Made by a program: the position numbers and the translations under genes. The notes under the pieces are model-generated. The model had not been told where the DNA came from, ran no database searches, and saw nothing but the letters and a program-made list of their open reading frames with translations. Source: Luteococcus sp052116585 (GTDB lineage Bacteria; Actinomycetota; Actinomycetes; Propionibacteriales; Propionibacteriaceae). Taken from it: a stretch of DNA of 64,000 bases. Location of the stretch: the NCBI RefSeq assembly GCF_052116585.1, contig NZ_JBQKKT010000009.1, positions 1-64,000 on the forward strand, read 5' to 3'. Numbering within the stretch: the first letter of the stretch is position 1; each line of letters begins with the position of its first letter. Shown one piece after another: positions 50,743 to 58,410 of the stretch.

Positions 50743-51049
50743 TGGTTCGTCTTTCCATCGGTGGTGTCGTCTGGGAGCACAACAGCCGACGTGGTCCGGC
50801 CATTCCCGCCCCACCGAAATCAGGCCGGTTTCCGCGCCCACTGTGCACGTCGAAGGATGACTGGGCACGCGGTGCAGCGCCTGCCCAGCGAGCTTTGGAC
50901 GTGCGGAGTCCGCGAAACCTGGACCGATCACAGGCTGGGTGTAACCGGACGAACGGTCGACGCGCATGGGGACATGCCGTGCAGTCGACCAGGGGCTCTG
51001 GTGGAGCATAGGCCTTCCATCCTTCTTTGTTACATGTAACACTTGGATC
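50743..51049. other. Intergenic region between the OYE gene and the second toxin-antitoxin operon
   Basis: About 307 bases with no credible gene on either strand. The left end should hold the OYE promoter, though no clear -10 is visible. The right end holds the palindrome GTTACATGTAAC (51029-51040). Several in-frame strings here lack coding character. Possibly a remnant of an earlier insertion, but nothing recognisable remains. Confidence 0.6.
51029..51040 (+). promoter_or_regulatory. Palindrome GTTACATGTAAC, operator candidate of the second toxin-antitoxin operon
   Basis: A 12-base perfect palindrome, A+T-rich for this genome, ends nine bases before the antitoxin ATG and overlaps a -10-like AACACT (51038-51043) set six bases before that ATG. 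Autorepression of a leaderless transcript is inferred. Confidence 0.6.
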
Positions 51050-51256
51050 ATGTCAGTCCAGCAGCGTGTCAGTGAGCACCGCCGCCGAATGCGGGAGCGT
51101 GGCTATCGTCCGGTCCAGATCTGGCTCCCTGACGTGCGCAGCAGTGCCTTCGCGGAGGAGGCACGCCGGCAGGCGTCGCAGGTGGCCATCCAGGACCGGG
51201 AGCTCGACGACCAGGACTTCGTGGAAGCGGTGAGCGTGGATTGGGGTGACGAGTGA
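51050..51256 (+). CDS. MazE-family antitoxin (DUF3018 type)
   Basis: A 68-residue antitoxin. It starts MSVQQRVSEHRRRMRERGYRPVQIW, typical of DUF3018/MazE antitoxins, followed by LPDVRSSAFAEEARRQASQVA. An acidic tail (DRELDDQDFVEAVSVDWGDE) is expected to contact the toxin. ATG 51050 is set by the operator-like palindrome and -10 just upstream. Its stop overlaps the toxin GTG by four bases (GTGA), so the pair is translationally coupled. Opposite orientation to the first toxin-antitoxin locus, with the OYE gene between. Confidence 0.83.
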   Translation: MSVQQRVSEHRRRMRERGYRPVQIWLPDVRSSAFAEEARRQASQVAIQDRELDDQDFVEAVSVDWGDE

Positions 51257-51579
51257 GGCGTGGCGAGTTGTGGATGGTCGCCGGTGGTGTTTACGCGAGC
51301 AAACCTCGCCCCGCACTGATCCTTCAGGACGACGTGTTCGAGGACACGGATTCGGTCACCGTCCTGCCGCTGTCATCGATGCTGACCGATGCGCCGCTGC
51401 TTCGTTACCGGGTCGCGGCCAACGAACTTTCCGGTCTGCGCCAGGACAGTGCCGTCATGGTGGACAAGCTGACGACTGTGCGGCGCAGCAACGTCCAGAA
51501 CCGTGTGGGACGTCTTGGTAGCCAGCAGATGCTGGACCTGGAACGGCTCGTGGCCACTTTTCTCGGGCTCGCGAGCTGA
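51253..51579 (+). CDS. MazF/PemK-type toxin (endoribonuclease)
   Basis: A 108-residue MazF-fold toxin of the common long type. It has the substrate-binding strands MRRGELWMVAGG, KPRPALILQDD with the conserved RPALI, SVTVLPLSS, and SAVMVDKLTTVRRSNVQNRVGRL, which carries the conserved Asp/Lys loop before the last helix. It differs in sequence from the toxin at 49004, so the two loci are not recent duplicates. GTG 51253 overlaps the antitoxin stop. The final residues are predicted to be helical. Confidence 0.87.
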   Translation: MRRGELWMVAGGVYASKPRPALILQDDVFEDTDSVTVLPLSSMLTDAPLLRYRVAANELSGLRQDSAVMVDKLTTVRRSNVQNRVGRLGSQQMLDLERLVATFLGLAS

Positions 51580-51663
51580 CCTTTCCCAGCGCTGTGTTCC
51601 CGCGGCCTCTTGGCAAGGCGCACATGAGGCACGTGGTTCCCTTCGCGCACGGAATGCGGACGA

Positions 51664-51984
51664 TCAGTCCTCGAGTTCTTCTCCTCGGGCCTCAGCGTCA
51701 TCAATCAGCTTGGTCAAGGCTCGCTCGTCGGAGAGGGCAGGATCGAGCAGCGCCTGCAACTCGATCAGGTCAGCCTGTGACCCGTAGGCGCAGAACATGC
51801 TGCCCTCGGAGTCCAGCTCGAGACGCTCGCACAGTTCTGGAGCCAGAAAGGTTGCGACGCTTTCCCAGAAGTGTCCGTTTGCCTCAAAGCCTCTGGAGAT
51901 CGCCGCCGCGTCCCCAGGAAGCGTGCCGCAGTCGAAGCTCAGGTAGTGATCCCCGTCAATCTGCTGCAAACGCGTGTAGTTCAT
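51664..51984 (-). CDS. Imm51-like small protein (putative immunity protein)
   Basis: A 106-residue acidic cytoplasmic protein. It contains HYLSFDCGTLPGDAAAISRGFEANGHFWESVATFL and LDSEGSMFCAYGSQADLIELQALL, a pattern resembling Imm51-type immunity proteins (GxFWExVA and DSEGSMFxAYG). No cognate polymorphic toxin is visible nearby. A TAGCCT -10 lies exactly six bases before the ATG. Assignment rests on remembered family pattern only, so treat it as tentative. Convergent with the second toxin gene. Confidence 0.5.
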   Translation of the reverse strand: MNYTRLQQIDGDHYLSFDCGTLPGDAAAISRGFEANGHFWESVATFLAPELCERLELDSEGSMFCAYGSQADLIELQALLDPALSDERALTKLIDDAEARGEELED

Positions 51985-51996
51985 TGCTCAAGGCTA
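51985..51996 (-). promoter_or_regulatory. Probable leaderless promoter (TAGCCT, N6, ATG)
   Basis: On the minus strand TAGCCT (51996-51991) is followed by six bases and the ATG of the Imm51-like gene. No ribosome-binding sequence is visible. Confidence 0.55.
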
Positions 51997-52191
51997 GAGG
52001 GCGGGGCCACCTGTGCGTGGGACATTCGGTTCCGCTGCGCTGTGGGCTGGTCAAGATCCACCAATCCGCTATCGCCGGATGCCTTCAGGGCTCCTTTTGA
52101 CATGCAAGGCCTTTTCCAGTGCGCACGCGCAAAGATCGAATTGGCCGAGGAATGGGCATTTCCCGCATCCACCCCGTGACCTCGAATCCCC

Positions 52192-52204
52192 TAGGCTCAC
52201 GGGA
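52192..52204 (+). promoter_or_regulatory. Probable leaderless promoter (TAGGCT, N7, ATG)
   Basis: TAGGCT at 52192-52197 is followed by seven bases and the ATG of the alpha/beta hydrolase gene. Confidence 0.5.
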
Positions 52205-53056
52205 ATGGAGCCAGACCACCAGACCGTGCAGACGCCCGACGGCAGGAGCCTTGCCATCCACACCTGGGGCAGCGGCGAGCGGGTGGTCGTCTTCGAGTCA
52301 GCACTGGGGCTCAGCGGACTGTGCTGGGCGCCGGTGGCAAACCTGCTGGACGATCGAGTCAGGGCCGTGGCCTACGACCGCGCCGGCTACGGAAGGAGCA
52401 CGCCGGGCGTTGGAGCCCGAACGCTCGACGCCCTGGCTGCCGACCTGGCGTGCGTGATCGAGGCCCAAGGGGTGCGAGACGTGGTCCTCGTCGGCCACAG
52501 CTGGGGCGGGCCAATCGTGCGTCGAGCGGTGGAACTCATGCCCGCTGGAGTCGTGTCCTCGCTGGTGCTCGTGGACCCGTCAGACGAGCGGACCGAGGCC
52601 TACTTCACCCGCCGTACCCGGGCCTTGGAGTGGGTCCATGCCGTGATGTTCCCATCACGTGTTCGGGCCAAGCTCCTCAAGGCCGGGTTGCGGAAGGGGT
52701 TGGGGCCCGTCCTGGTCGCAGACGAACTTGAGGCCCTGATCAGTGCCTCCGCCAGCACATCCGCATTACGTGCCTGCGCGAAAGAGGGTCGTCGGATCCG
52801 CGCGGGGCTGCTGCAGCTCCGCGAGGGCACCCGGTCTGCGACCGTCCCCACCGTGCTCATCTCGGGCACCAAACCAGCTGTCGGCTCAGCGCGTCGCGAC
52901 CTCCTTGGAGCCCACCAGCGATCCGTCGCGGCAAACCCCGGGTGGCGTCTGGTCGAGGCGCCTGATTCCGGCCACTACGTGTTGTTCACGCAACCGCAGC
53001 TCGTGGCGGACGAGATCCTGCGGGCCTGCGGCCTACGCGCCGGGGAGTCTGGCTGA
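52205..53056 (+). CDS. Alpha/beta hydrolase fold protein
   Basis: A 283-residue putative esterase or hydrolase. The core shows VVVFESALGLSGLCWAPVANLL, AYDRAGYGRS, nucleophile elbow VLVGHSWGGPIVRRA (Ser about residue 99), VLVDPSDE and a C-terminal catalytic His in APDSGHYVLFTQP. ATG 52205 is preferred over upstream in-frame starts because a TAGGCT -10 sits seven bases before it and the fold begins directly. Substrate unknown. It is followed by the convergent frameshifted gene. Confidence 0.8.
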   Translation: MEPDHQTVQTPDGRSLAIHTWGSGERVVVFESALGLSGLCWAPVANLLDDRVRAVAYDRAGYGRSTPGVGARTLDALAADLACVIEAQGVRDVVLVGHSWGGPIVRRAVELMPAGVVSSLVLVDPSDERTEAYFTRRTRALEWVHAVMFPSRVRAKLLKAGLRKGLGPVLVADELEALISASASTSALRACAKEGRRIRAGLLQLREGTRSATVPTVLISGTKPAVGSARRDLLGAHQRSVAANPGWRLVEAPDSGHYVLFTQPQLVADEILRACGLRAGESG

Positions 53057-53066
53057 CGGTCGGGCG

Positions 53067-53551
53067 TCAGGACATGGTGACGCCGAGCCGTGCGAGGGCG
53101 TGCCTGATTCGGTCCAAGGCATCCTCGGGCGTGCACCACCCGACGAAGACGGCCTGGGTTGCCCCCTCGGCCATCAGGGTGAGGTCCAGTGCCGCGCCTT
53201 CAATGTCCTCGATGCCGACTCCTTGCGCTCGAAGGCATCGGCCCACCGCGGACTGGACGCTCCGGCGAGCCTCCACCCATTGGCGTGTGGCGCCTCGTGA
53301 AGGAGCCGCGCAGCATCCCGCGCGTCCACCGCCAGCTCCACGACGACGGTCCCGGGAACAGGTGAGGCGGCGCGGGACTGCAGTGCGGCGTTCAGGTCGA
53401 GGTACCACTGGTCCCACTCCTGGGGGCCGGGCTGCACGCCGTTGAGGTCTGCCGCGACGCTCCACAGTCCCTGGGTCGCGCTCGGGGTCAGATCGTCGGC
53501 CGGCGTGGGCGCCACCAGGCACCACCCCAGACGCAGGTGCTCTGCTTTCAT
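53067..53551 (-). pseudogene. Frameshifted hypothetical gene (two overlapping frames)
   Basis: The N-terminal part reads from ATG 53551 (MKAEHLRLGWCLVAPTPADD, then WDQWYLDLNAALQSR) in one frame with good codon use to about 53220, ending near WADAFERKE. The C-terminal part (GIEDIEGAALDLTLMAEG, VFVGWCTPEDALDRIRHALARLGVTMS) continues in a second frame to the stop at 53067. Neither frame alone gives a sensible protein; a single-base change near 53212-53222 would join them into about 160 residues. Sequencing error or true inactivation cannot be separated here. Family unknown. Confidence 0.6.
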
Positions 53552-53644
53552 GGCGCGAATGTAGCGGTGCCGAGTCGCTGCAGGGTCCGACGCGCAGGTG
53601 CGTCCCGGGGCGGATCTGACGGCGTCGGGGTAACCTCGTGCGAC

Positions 53645-54493
53645 GTGGATCGCTACAACAAGGACGTCCTGAGCGCGGGCTGGCAGAAGGCCGGCCAGAA
53701 GCAGACCATTGACATGCCCATGGATCTGGGGATGATCGTCGAGGAGCCGTCGACCGGCTTCACCGGTGAGATCGTCAAGTGGGAGAACGGCGTCGTCGTC
53801 CTGGAGAACTACAAGCTGAAGCGGCGCTCCTTCCCGGTGGGGCCCGGCTTCCTGGTGGAGGGCCAGCCGGTGCGGCTGTGTGTGCCGCCGCGCACCGGAC
53901 GGGCCGAGCAGAAGTACACCGCGTCGGGTTCGCGGGCCGCGGCCAGCACGCCGGCGAAGGTGGCGCTGCCCAGCCGCATCTACGTGGAGGGCCGCCACGA
54001 CGCCGAGCTGGTGGAGAAGGTCTGGGGCGACGACTTGCGCCACGTCGGCGTGGTCGTCGAGTACCTGGGCGGCATCGACGACCTGGTGGGGATCGTCGCC
54101 GAGTTCAAGCCCGAGAAGGGGCGACGGCTGGCCGTGCTGGTCGACCACCTGGTGACCGGCTCGAAGGAGACCCGCATCGCCCGCGAGGTGGCCAAGGGTG
54201 GTTACGGCGAGTACGTGATGATCGGCGGCCACCGCTTCATCGACGTCTGGCAGGCAGTCAAGCCCGAGCGCATCGGCATCAAGAAGTGGCCCGAGGTGCC
54301 GATGGACGTCGACTGGAAGAAGGGCACGCTGTCCGCGCTCGGCCTGCCCCACAAGGACCAGAAGGACGTCGCGCAGGCCTGGCAGGCCATCCTGGCACGG
54401 GTGACGAGCTTCCGGGATCTGGACCCCGCCTTCAACACCGAGGTGGAGAAGCTGATCGACTTCGTCACGCAGGACCACCTGGAGGACTTCTGA
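53645..54493 (+). CDS. DUF3097 family protein
   Basis: A 282-residue actinobacterial protein of the DUF3097 family. The N-terminal part has MDLGMIVEEPSTGFTGEIVKWENG and LENYKLKRRSFPVGPGFLVEGQPVRL (beta-rich). The C-terminal part has IYVEGRHDAELVEKVWGDDLR and VVVEYLGGIDDLVGIVAEF, resembling a Toprim-like fold with its acidic residues, ending in FVTQDHLEDF. GTG 53645 has a -10-like TAACCT eight bases upstream. Nucleic-acid activity is suggested only by the Toprim-like motif. Convergent with the MFS gene after 23 bases. Confidence 0.85.
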   Translation: MDRYNKDVLSAGWQKAGQKQTIDMPMDLGMIVEEPSTGFTGEIVKWENGVVVLENYKLKRRSFPVGPGFLVEGQPVRLCVPPRTGRAEQKYTASGSRAAASTPAKVALPSRIYVEGRHDAELVEKVWGDDLRHVGVVVEYLGGIDDLVGIVAEFKPEKGRRLAVLVDHLVTGSKETRIAREVAKGGYGEYVMIGGHRFIDVWQAVKPERIGIKKWPEVPMDVDWKKGTLSALGLPHKDQKDVAQAWQAILARVTSFRDLDPAFNTEVEKLIDFVTQDHLEDF

Positions 54494-54516
54494 GCCTCGG
54501 GGTGCCGAAGCCCGGT

Positions 54517-55665
54517 TCACCCCCTGGGCCTGCGTGCCAGGAGGAAGGCCAGCCCGGAGGCCACGGCAGCCAGCCCGGCGCCGACGAGCAGGGCGCTTCC
54601 GTGTCCGTGGTGCAGGAAGGGCGCCACGGCGATGGGTCCGAGGATCTGGCCCAGCGAGTAGCCCACCGAGAGGATCGCCACCGCTCGGGCGGTGCCCAGG
54701 TGACGCCCCTCGGCCAAGGCCAGTGTGGTGATCCCCATGAAGGTCCCGCCGAAGAGCACGGCCGAGGCCAAGGCGGCGGACAGGCCATCGTGCAGTGCCG
54801 GTAGGGACATCCCGATGGCCTGCAGCCCCAGCGCGATACCGAGGAGCACCGGTCGGGAGATCCGCGTGGAGAGTCTGGCCCACACGACGCAGGACGGCAG
54901 TGCTGCCAGACCCACCAGAATCCAGGTCCAGACACCGGCAGAACTCCCGGCCGAGGTCTGGACGGCGGCCACGAGGAAGGTGCCGGCGATGATGTAGCCC
55001 GCGCCCTCGAGGAAGTAGAGCGTGCACAGCACCACGAAGCTGGCGGGGGTGCGTTGCCGGGAAGCAGACAGTCGAGGGCCGACAGCGGGGGCGGTGGCCA
55101 GATTCCATGACAGTGCCAACAGCGCTGCGGCGGCGGCCGCCGACGCCGCCCATGCCAGCCGCCAGTCTCCGAGCTGCCGGCAGCCCGCCACCAGCAGCCC
55201 GGACAGGACGATTCCCACGCCGACACCCCCATAGGCCCAGCCCGCCAGCTGTGGGGAACGCGCCGCAGCCACCTCCAGCACCGAATGGGAGGCCACCAGG
55301 AAGAGCAGGGCGCTGAGGGCCCCCGCCACCGTCCGGGCCACCAACCACACCTCGACGCTCCTGGTCAGGGGCATCACCGCCAGGCTGAGGACCAACAGGA
55401 TCGAGCACGCGCGAAGGGATGCCCTGGACCGTGCCGCACGCTGCCAGAAGGTGCCCAGCACCATGCCGAGGAGGTAGCCGAGGTAGTTGCTGGACGCGAG
55501 GAAGGCTCCCAGTGCGGGGGAGAGCGAGGCCTGCTCGGTCATCAGCGGCAGGATGGGCGTGTAGGAGAAACGACCGATGCCCATGGCCGCGGCCAATGCG
55601 CACGCGGCTGCGACGATCTGTCGGATGGCCCCGTGCTCGGGCGCCATGGTCTGGTGGCAGGTCAT
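54517..55665 (-). CDS. YbfB/YjiJ-family MFS transporter
   Basis: A 382-residue major facilitator with twelve predicted hydrophobic segments. The signature N-terminus AAAMGIGRFSYTPILPLMTEQ and the SSNYLGYLLGMVLGTF helix are diagnostic of the YbfB/YjiJ subfamily. A central loop (about residues 180-200) is polar. ATG 55665 is supported by a TAGCGT -10 placed six bases upstream. It diverges from a LysR regulator 69 bases away, a classic regulator-target arrangement. Substrate unknown. Confidence 0.88.
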   Translation of the reverse strand: MTCHQTMAPEHGAIRQIVAAACALAAAMGIGRFSYTPILPLMTEQASLSPALGAFLASSNYLGYLLGMVLGTFWQRAARSRASLRACSILLVLSLAVMPLTRSVEVWLVARTVAGALSALLFLVASHSVLEVAAARSPQLAGWAYGGVGVGIVLSGLLVAGCRQLGDWRLAWAASAAAAAALLALSWNLATAPAVGPRLSASRQRTPASFVVLCTLYFLEGAGYIIAGTFLVAAVQTSAGSSAGVWTWILVGLAALPSCVVWARLSTRISRPVLLGIALGLQAIGMSLPALHDGLSAALASAVLFGGTFMGITTLALAEGRHLGTARAVAILSVGYSLGQILGPIAVAPFLHHGHGSALLVGAGLAAVASGLAFLLARRPRG

Positions 55666-55734
55666 GGCGCAACGCTAGGAGCCTCCGTCGGGAAGCGGGA
55701 AATACCTCAAGACCGTGATTTATGCTTCGTGGGC
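55666..55734. promoter_or_regulatory. Divergent LysR/MFS promoter region
   Basis: For the MFS gene, TAGCGT (55677-55672, minus) lies six bases before the ATG. For the LysR gene, TATGCT (55721-55726) lies eight bases before its ATG. Between them is the imperfect dyad AAATAC-N9-GTGATTT (55700-55721), which has the size and position of a LysR-type binding site. Confidence 0.5.
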
Positions 55735-56580
55735 ATGAGCGTCGAAGTGCGTCACCTGCGGGCGCTGGTGGCGATCGCGGACCACGGTGGCTTCTCTGCG
55801 GCGGCCGACGAGTTGCGGATCTCCCAGCCAGTGGTGTCGCGAACCATCCAGCAGTTGGAGTCCCTGGTGGGTCGCAGCCTGGTGGACCGCAGCACGCGTC
55901 GGGTGGAGCTGACCCGGGCGGGGGAGGCCCTGGCCGAGGATGCCCGAGGGCTGTTGGCGCAGCTCGACGGAGCCATCGAACGGGCAGCCGGGCAGACGCT
56001 GCTGCGGGTGGGCTTCCACTGGGTGCTCCCGAGCCCCTGGACAGTCCAGCTGCAGACTGCGCTGCGGGACCGCACCGGCATGGAGTTGCGGCTGTTGCGG
56101 CGCGACGACGTCTGGTCGGCTCTGCTGACGGGCAGGCTGGACCTGGCACTCGTGCGCACGAAACCTCCGTCCGACGGATTCCAGTTGCACCTGCTCGGTA
56201 CCGAGCCACGGGTGGCAGTCGTGGCCAGCCGGCACCAGCTGGCCGGACGGGAGTCGCTGGCGTGGGCAGAGTTGCGGCGGCATCCACTGGTCGTCAACAC
56301 GGTCAGCGGGACGACTACCGCCGAATCGTGGCCCGAGGAGCAGCGTCCGAGCAGGGTCTTGACCTGTGCCAACTACGACGAGTGGATCGAACTGGTGGCC
56401 TCCGGGCAGGGAGTGGGGGCCTTGCCCTTGTCGGCGGCGGATGCGCGGCAGCACCCGGGCCTGCGGACCATTGCGCTGGAGGATGCTCCCCAGGTCAGTC
56501 TCTGGTTGGCGCACCGGCGCGGCCTGGCGGAGCAGTGGGTGGGGAAGATCGTGGAACTGGCGCGGGCGATGCCACTGTAG
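55735..56580 (+). CDS. LysR-family transcriptional regulator
   Basis: A 281-residue regulator. The N-terminal winged helix (about 1-65) reads MSVEVRHLRALVAIADHGGFSAAADELRISQPVVSRTIQQLE, followed by a linker helix and an effector-binding domain (about 90-281) with LRVGFHWVLPSPWTVQLQ and LDLALVRTKPPSDGF. It probably controls the divergent MFS gene in response to that transporter's substrate. ATG 55735 starts exactly at the conserved domain. Confidence 0.92.
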   Translation: MSVEVRHLRALVAIADHGGFSAAADELRISQPVVSRTIQQLESLVGRSLVDRSTRRVELTRAGEALAEDARGLLAQLDGAIERAAGQTLLRVGFHWVLPSPWTVQLQTALRDRTGMELRLLRRDDVWSALLTGRLDLALVRTKPPSDGFQLHLLGTEPRVAVVASRHQLAGRESLAWAELRRHPLVVNTVSGTTTAESWPEEQRPSRVLTCANYDEWIELVASGQGVGALPLSAADARQHPGLRTIALEDAPQVSLWLAHRRGLAEQWVGKIVELARAMPL

Positions 56581-56625
56581 GGCGGCGAGTCGCTCCAGGC
56601 CTCACGATCCGGTACGAAGCCTGAC

Positions 56626-56637
56626 TAGGCTGGGGGC
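56626..56637 (+). promoter_or_regulatory. Probable leaderless promoter (TAGGCT, N6, ATG)
   Basis: TAGGCT at 56626-56631 is followed by exactly six bases and the ATG of the inositol-phosphatase-like gene. Confidence 0.6.
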
Positions 56638-57414
56638 ATGGCGAGTACCCAGGACGTCCTTGATCTCATGCGGCAGGTCGCTGCCGAGGTCATCACCCCC
56701 CGATTTCGTGCCCTGAGCACGGGCGAGGTGGAGCAGAAGACCCCGGGTGACTACGTGACCGTCGCCGACCGTGAGGCCGAGGTGCTCCTCACCCGGGAGC
56801 TCACCAGGATGTTCCCCGACGCGGTGGTCGTCGGCGAGGAGGCTTGCTTCACCAACCCCAGCCTGGAGTTCAGCCTGCCGGGCACCCGTCACGCCTTCAC
56901 CGTCGACCCGGTGGACGGCACCCGCAATTTCGTCAAGGGCAGCCCCGACCACGCGGTGATGATCGCCGAGCTGGTGGACGGCATCACCACCAGGTCCTGG
57001 ATCTGGCAGCCCGAGCACGGCGACGCCTACGTGGCCGAGCGAGGCGCCGGGGTGGAGCTCAACGGCCATGTGCTGGTGCGCGACGAGCAGCCCCGACTGC
57101 CGCTGGGAGCCACCAGCAAGGACAGTCGTCACGGCTTCGTCGGCGGGGGAGAGCTGGCACCCGTGGTGGAGAGCGCGTGGAGCTGCGGGATCGACTACCC
57201 CTACCTGCTAGAGGGCAAGGTGGACTACCTCGTCTACAAGAACGTGCACCCGTGGGACCACCTGCCGGGCGCGCTGATGGTGACCGAGCTGGGTGGTGCG
57301 GTGCGCAACTTCCGCGGCGTCGACTACACCGCGGCCTGGACCGGCCCCGGAGTCATCGCCGCGGCCACCCCCGAGATCGCGGAGACCGTGCAGCGACTGT
57401 GGCGCGAGCCCTGA
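56638..57414 (+). CDS. Inositol monophosphatase family protein
   Basis: A 258-residue magnesium-dependent phosphatase of the IMPase superfamily, which includes inositol and histidinol phosphatases. Metal-site motifs are present: VVGEEA (Glu), VDPVDGTRNFVKG (Asp pair and DGT), and KNVHPWDHLPGALMVTELGG (the WDxxxGxxxxxEAGG motif). The N-terminal helix region and length are typical. Substrate cannot be told apart from sequence alone. Leaderless-type promoter. Convergent with the metallo-hydrolase gene after nine bases. Confidence 0.9.
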   Translation: MASTQDVLDLMRQVAAEVITPRFRALSTGEVEQKTPGDYVTVADREAEVLLTRELTRMFPDAVVVGEEACFTNPSLEFSLPGTRHAFTVDPVDGTRNFVKGSPDHAVMIAELVDGITTRSWIWQPEHGDAYVAERGAGVELNGHVLVRDEQPRLPLGATSKDSRHGFVGGGELAPVVESAWSCGIDYPYLLEGKVDYLVYKNVHPWDHLPGALMVTELGGAVRNFRGVDYTAAWTGPGVIAAATPEIAETVQRLWREP

Positions 57415-57423
57415 TCTTGCCGG

Positions 57424-58296
57424 TCAGAGCAGGGGCAGCAGGCGACTCTTGGTGACGCCCTTGGCCGCCAGTGCCCGGTAGAGCCAGGGCAGGGCATTGC
57501 CCACGGTCTGCGGCGCGAAGGGCCATTCGACCTCCCGCGGACCGTTGAGGTCGGCGACCACGTCCTCGATGGTGAGCCCCTTCTTGACGCAGTCCTCCGC
57601 GGTTGCCCAGAGCATGGAGATGTCGGCGCGCTGCTTGGTGACCTCCTCCAGGGTGGCCACCGGGCCGTGCCCGGGGATGAACAGCGTGTCGCTCTTGGCA
57701 TTGCTCATCACCCCGTCGATGGCCTTGGGCCAGGTGTCGACGTGGGAGTCGGGGCCGACCATGGGATCTGCGGAGGTCTCGAGCATGTCGCCGGTGAAGA
57801 CCACCCGGGCGTCGGGCACCTGGACGAACAGGTCGGAATCGCTGTGGCCATTGCCCAGATGGACGATCTCGACCGTGCGCCCGCCCAGGTCGACGGCCTT
57901 GATCAGCCCCATCGGATCGGTGGGGCCGACCAGTTCGGAGACATCGAAGCCCAGATCGCGCCGAATCACCTCGGGATCGACGTCGGGATCATTGGTCCCG
58001 TCCAAGTGGTGCAGCAGGTTCTCGTGCCCGATGCTCACGACGTGCGGGATGCCGGCCAGCCCGTAGAAGTGGTCGAAGTGCGCGTGGGTGACCACCACGT
58101 GCGTGACCGGGCGGCCTGCCACCTCGGCCGCGCTGGCCGCCAGCTCCCGTCCCTGACTGGGGGAGGAACCGGTGTCCACCAGCATCACACCGCTGTGGCC
58201 GATGATCAGCCCGGCATTGACCGAGGCCGGCTGCAACTGCACCACGTGGATGCCGTCACGGACGAGCTGCCAGTCACCGATCGAGAATTCGCGCAT
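57424..58296 (-). CDS. Metallo-beta-lactamase-fold hydrolase
   Basis: A 290-residue MBL-fold hydrolase. It has an N-terminal strand set with LIIGHSGVMLVDTGSS, the metal motif THAHFDHFYG (HxHxDH), a later ligand His in GNGHSDSDLFV, Asp in FTGDML and His in IPGHGPV, so both zinc sites look complete. ATG 58296 has TAGGCT seven bases upstream on the minus strand; an open frame further upstream runs antisense to hrcA and is not coding. Substrate unknown; such enzymes include glyoxalase II-like and quinone-type hydrolases. Confidence 0.88.
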   Translation of the reverse strand: MREFSIGDWQLVRDGIHVVQLQPASVNAGLIIGHSGVMLVDTGSSPSQGRELAASAAEVAGRPVTHVVVTHAHFDHFYGLAGIPHVVSIGHENLLHHLDGTNDPDVDPEVIRRDLGFDVSELVGPTDPMGLIKAVDLGGRTVEIVHLGNGHSDSDLFVQVPDARVVFTGDMLETSADPMVGPDSHVDTWPKAIDGVMSNAKSDTLFIPGHGPVATLEEVTKQRADISMLWATAEDCVKKGLTIEDVVADLNGPREVEWPFAPQTVGNALPWLYRALAAKGVTKSRLLPLL

Positions 58297-58309
58297 GGCC
58301 ACGAGCCTA
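58297..58309 (-). promoter_or_regulatory. Probable leaderless promoter (TAGGCT, N7, ATG)
   Basis: On the minus strand TAGGCT (58309-58304) is followed by seven bases and the ATG of the MBL-fold gene. Confidence 0.5.
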
Positions 58310-58339
58310 GCCGTCTGCTCGCGGAACGGGACACGCGCT

Positions 58340-58366
58340 TTGGCACTCCCTTGCCCTGAGTGCCAA
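58340..58366 (+). promoter_or_regulatory. CIRCE operator (TTGGCACTC-N9-GAGTGCCAA)
   Basis: Perfect nine-base arms at 58340-58348 and 58358-58366, with a nine-base spacer, match the CIRCE element (TTAGCACTC-N9-GAGTGCTAA) with a symmetric A-to-G change. It lies 44 bases upstream of the hrcA ATG, so HrcA should repress its own operon and release it on heat shock. Confidence 0.9.
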
Positions 58367-58410
58367 TATGGAGAGGCCGTGACATGGATGGCGCTGGGAG
58401 GGGAGGGATC

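Noticed and set aside
49323..51579. Accessory block considered as a prophage or integrative element
   Set aside because: No integrase, structural, replication or attachment-site sequence is present.
53552..56287. Long open frame opposite DUF3097, the MFS gene and the LysR gene
   Set aside because: It is low-complexity Pro/Arg/Ala-rich antisense sequence; only the final segment from 53551 has coding character and is annotated as part of the frameshifted gene.
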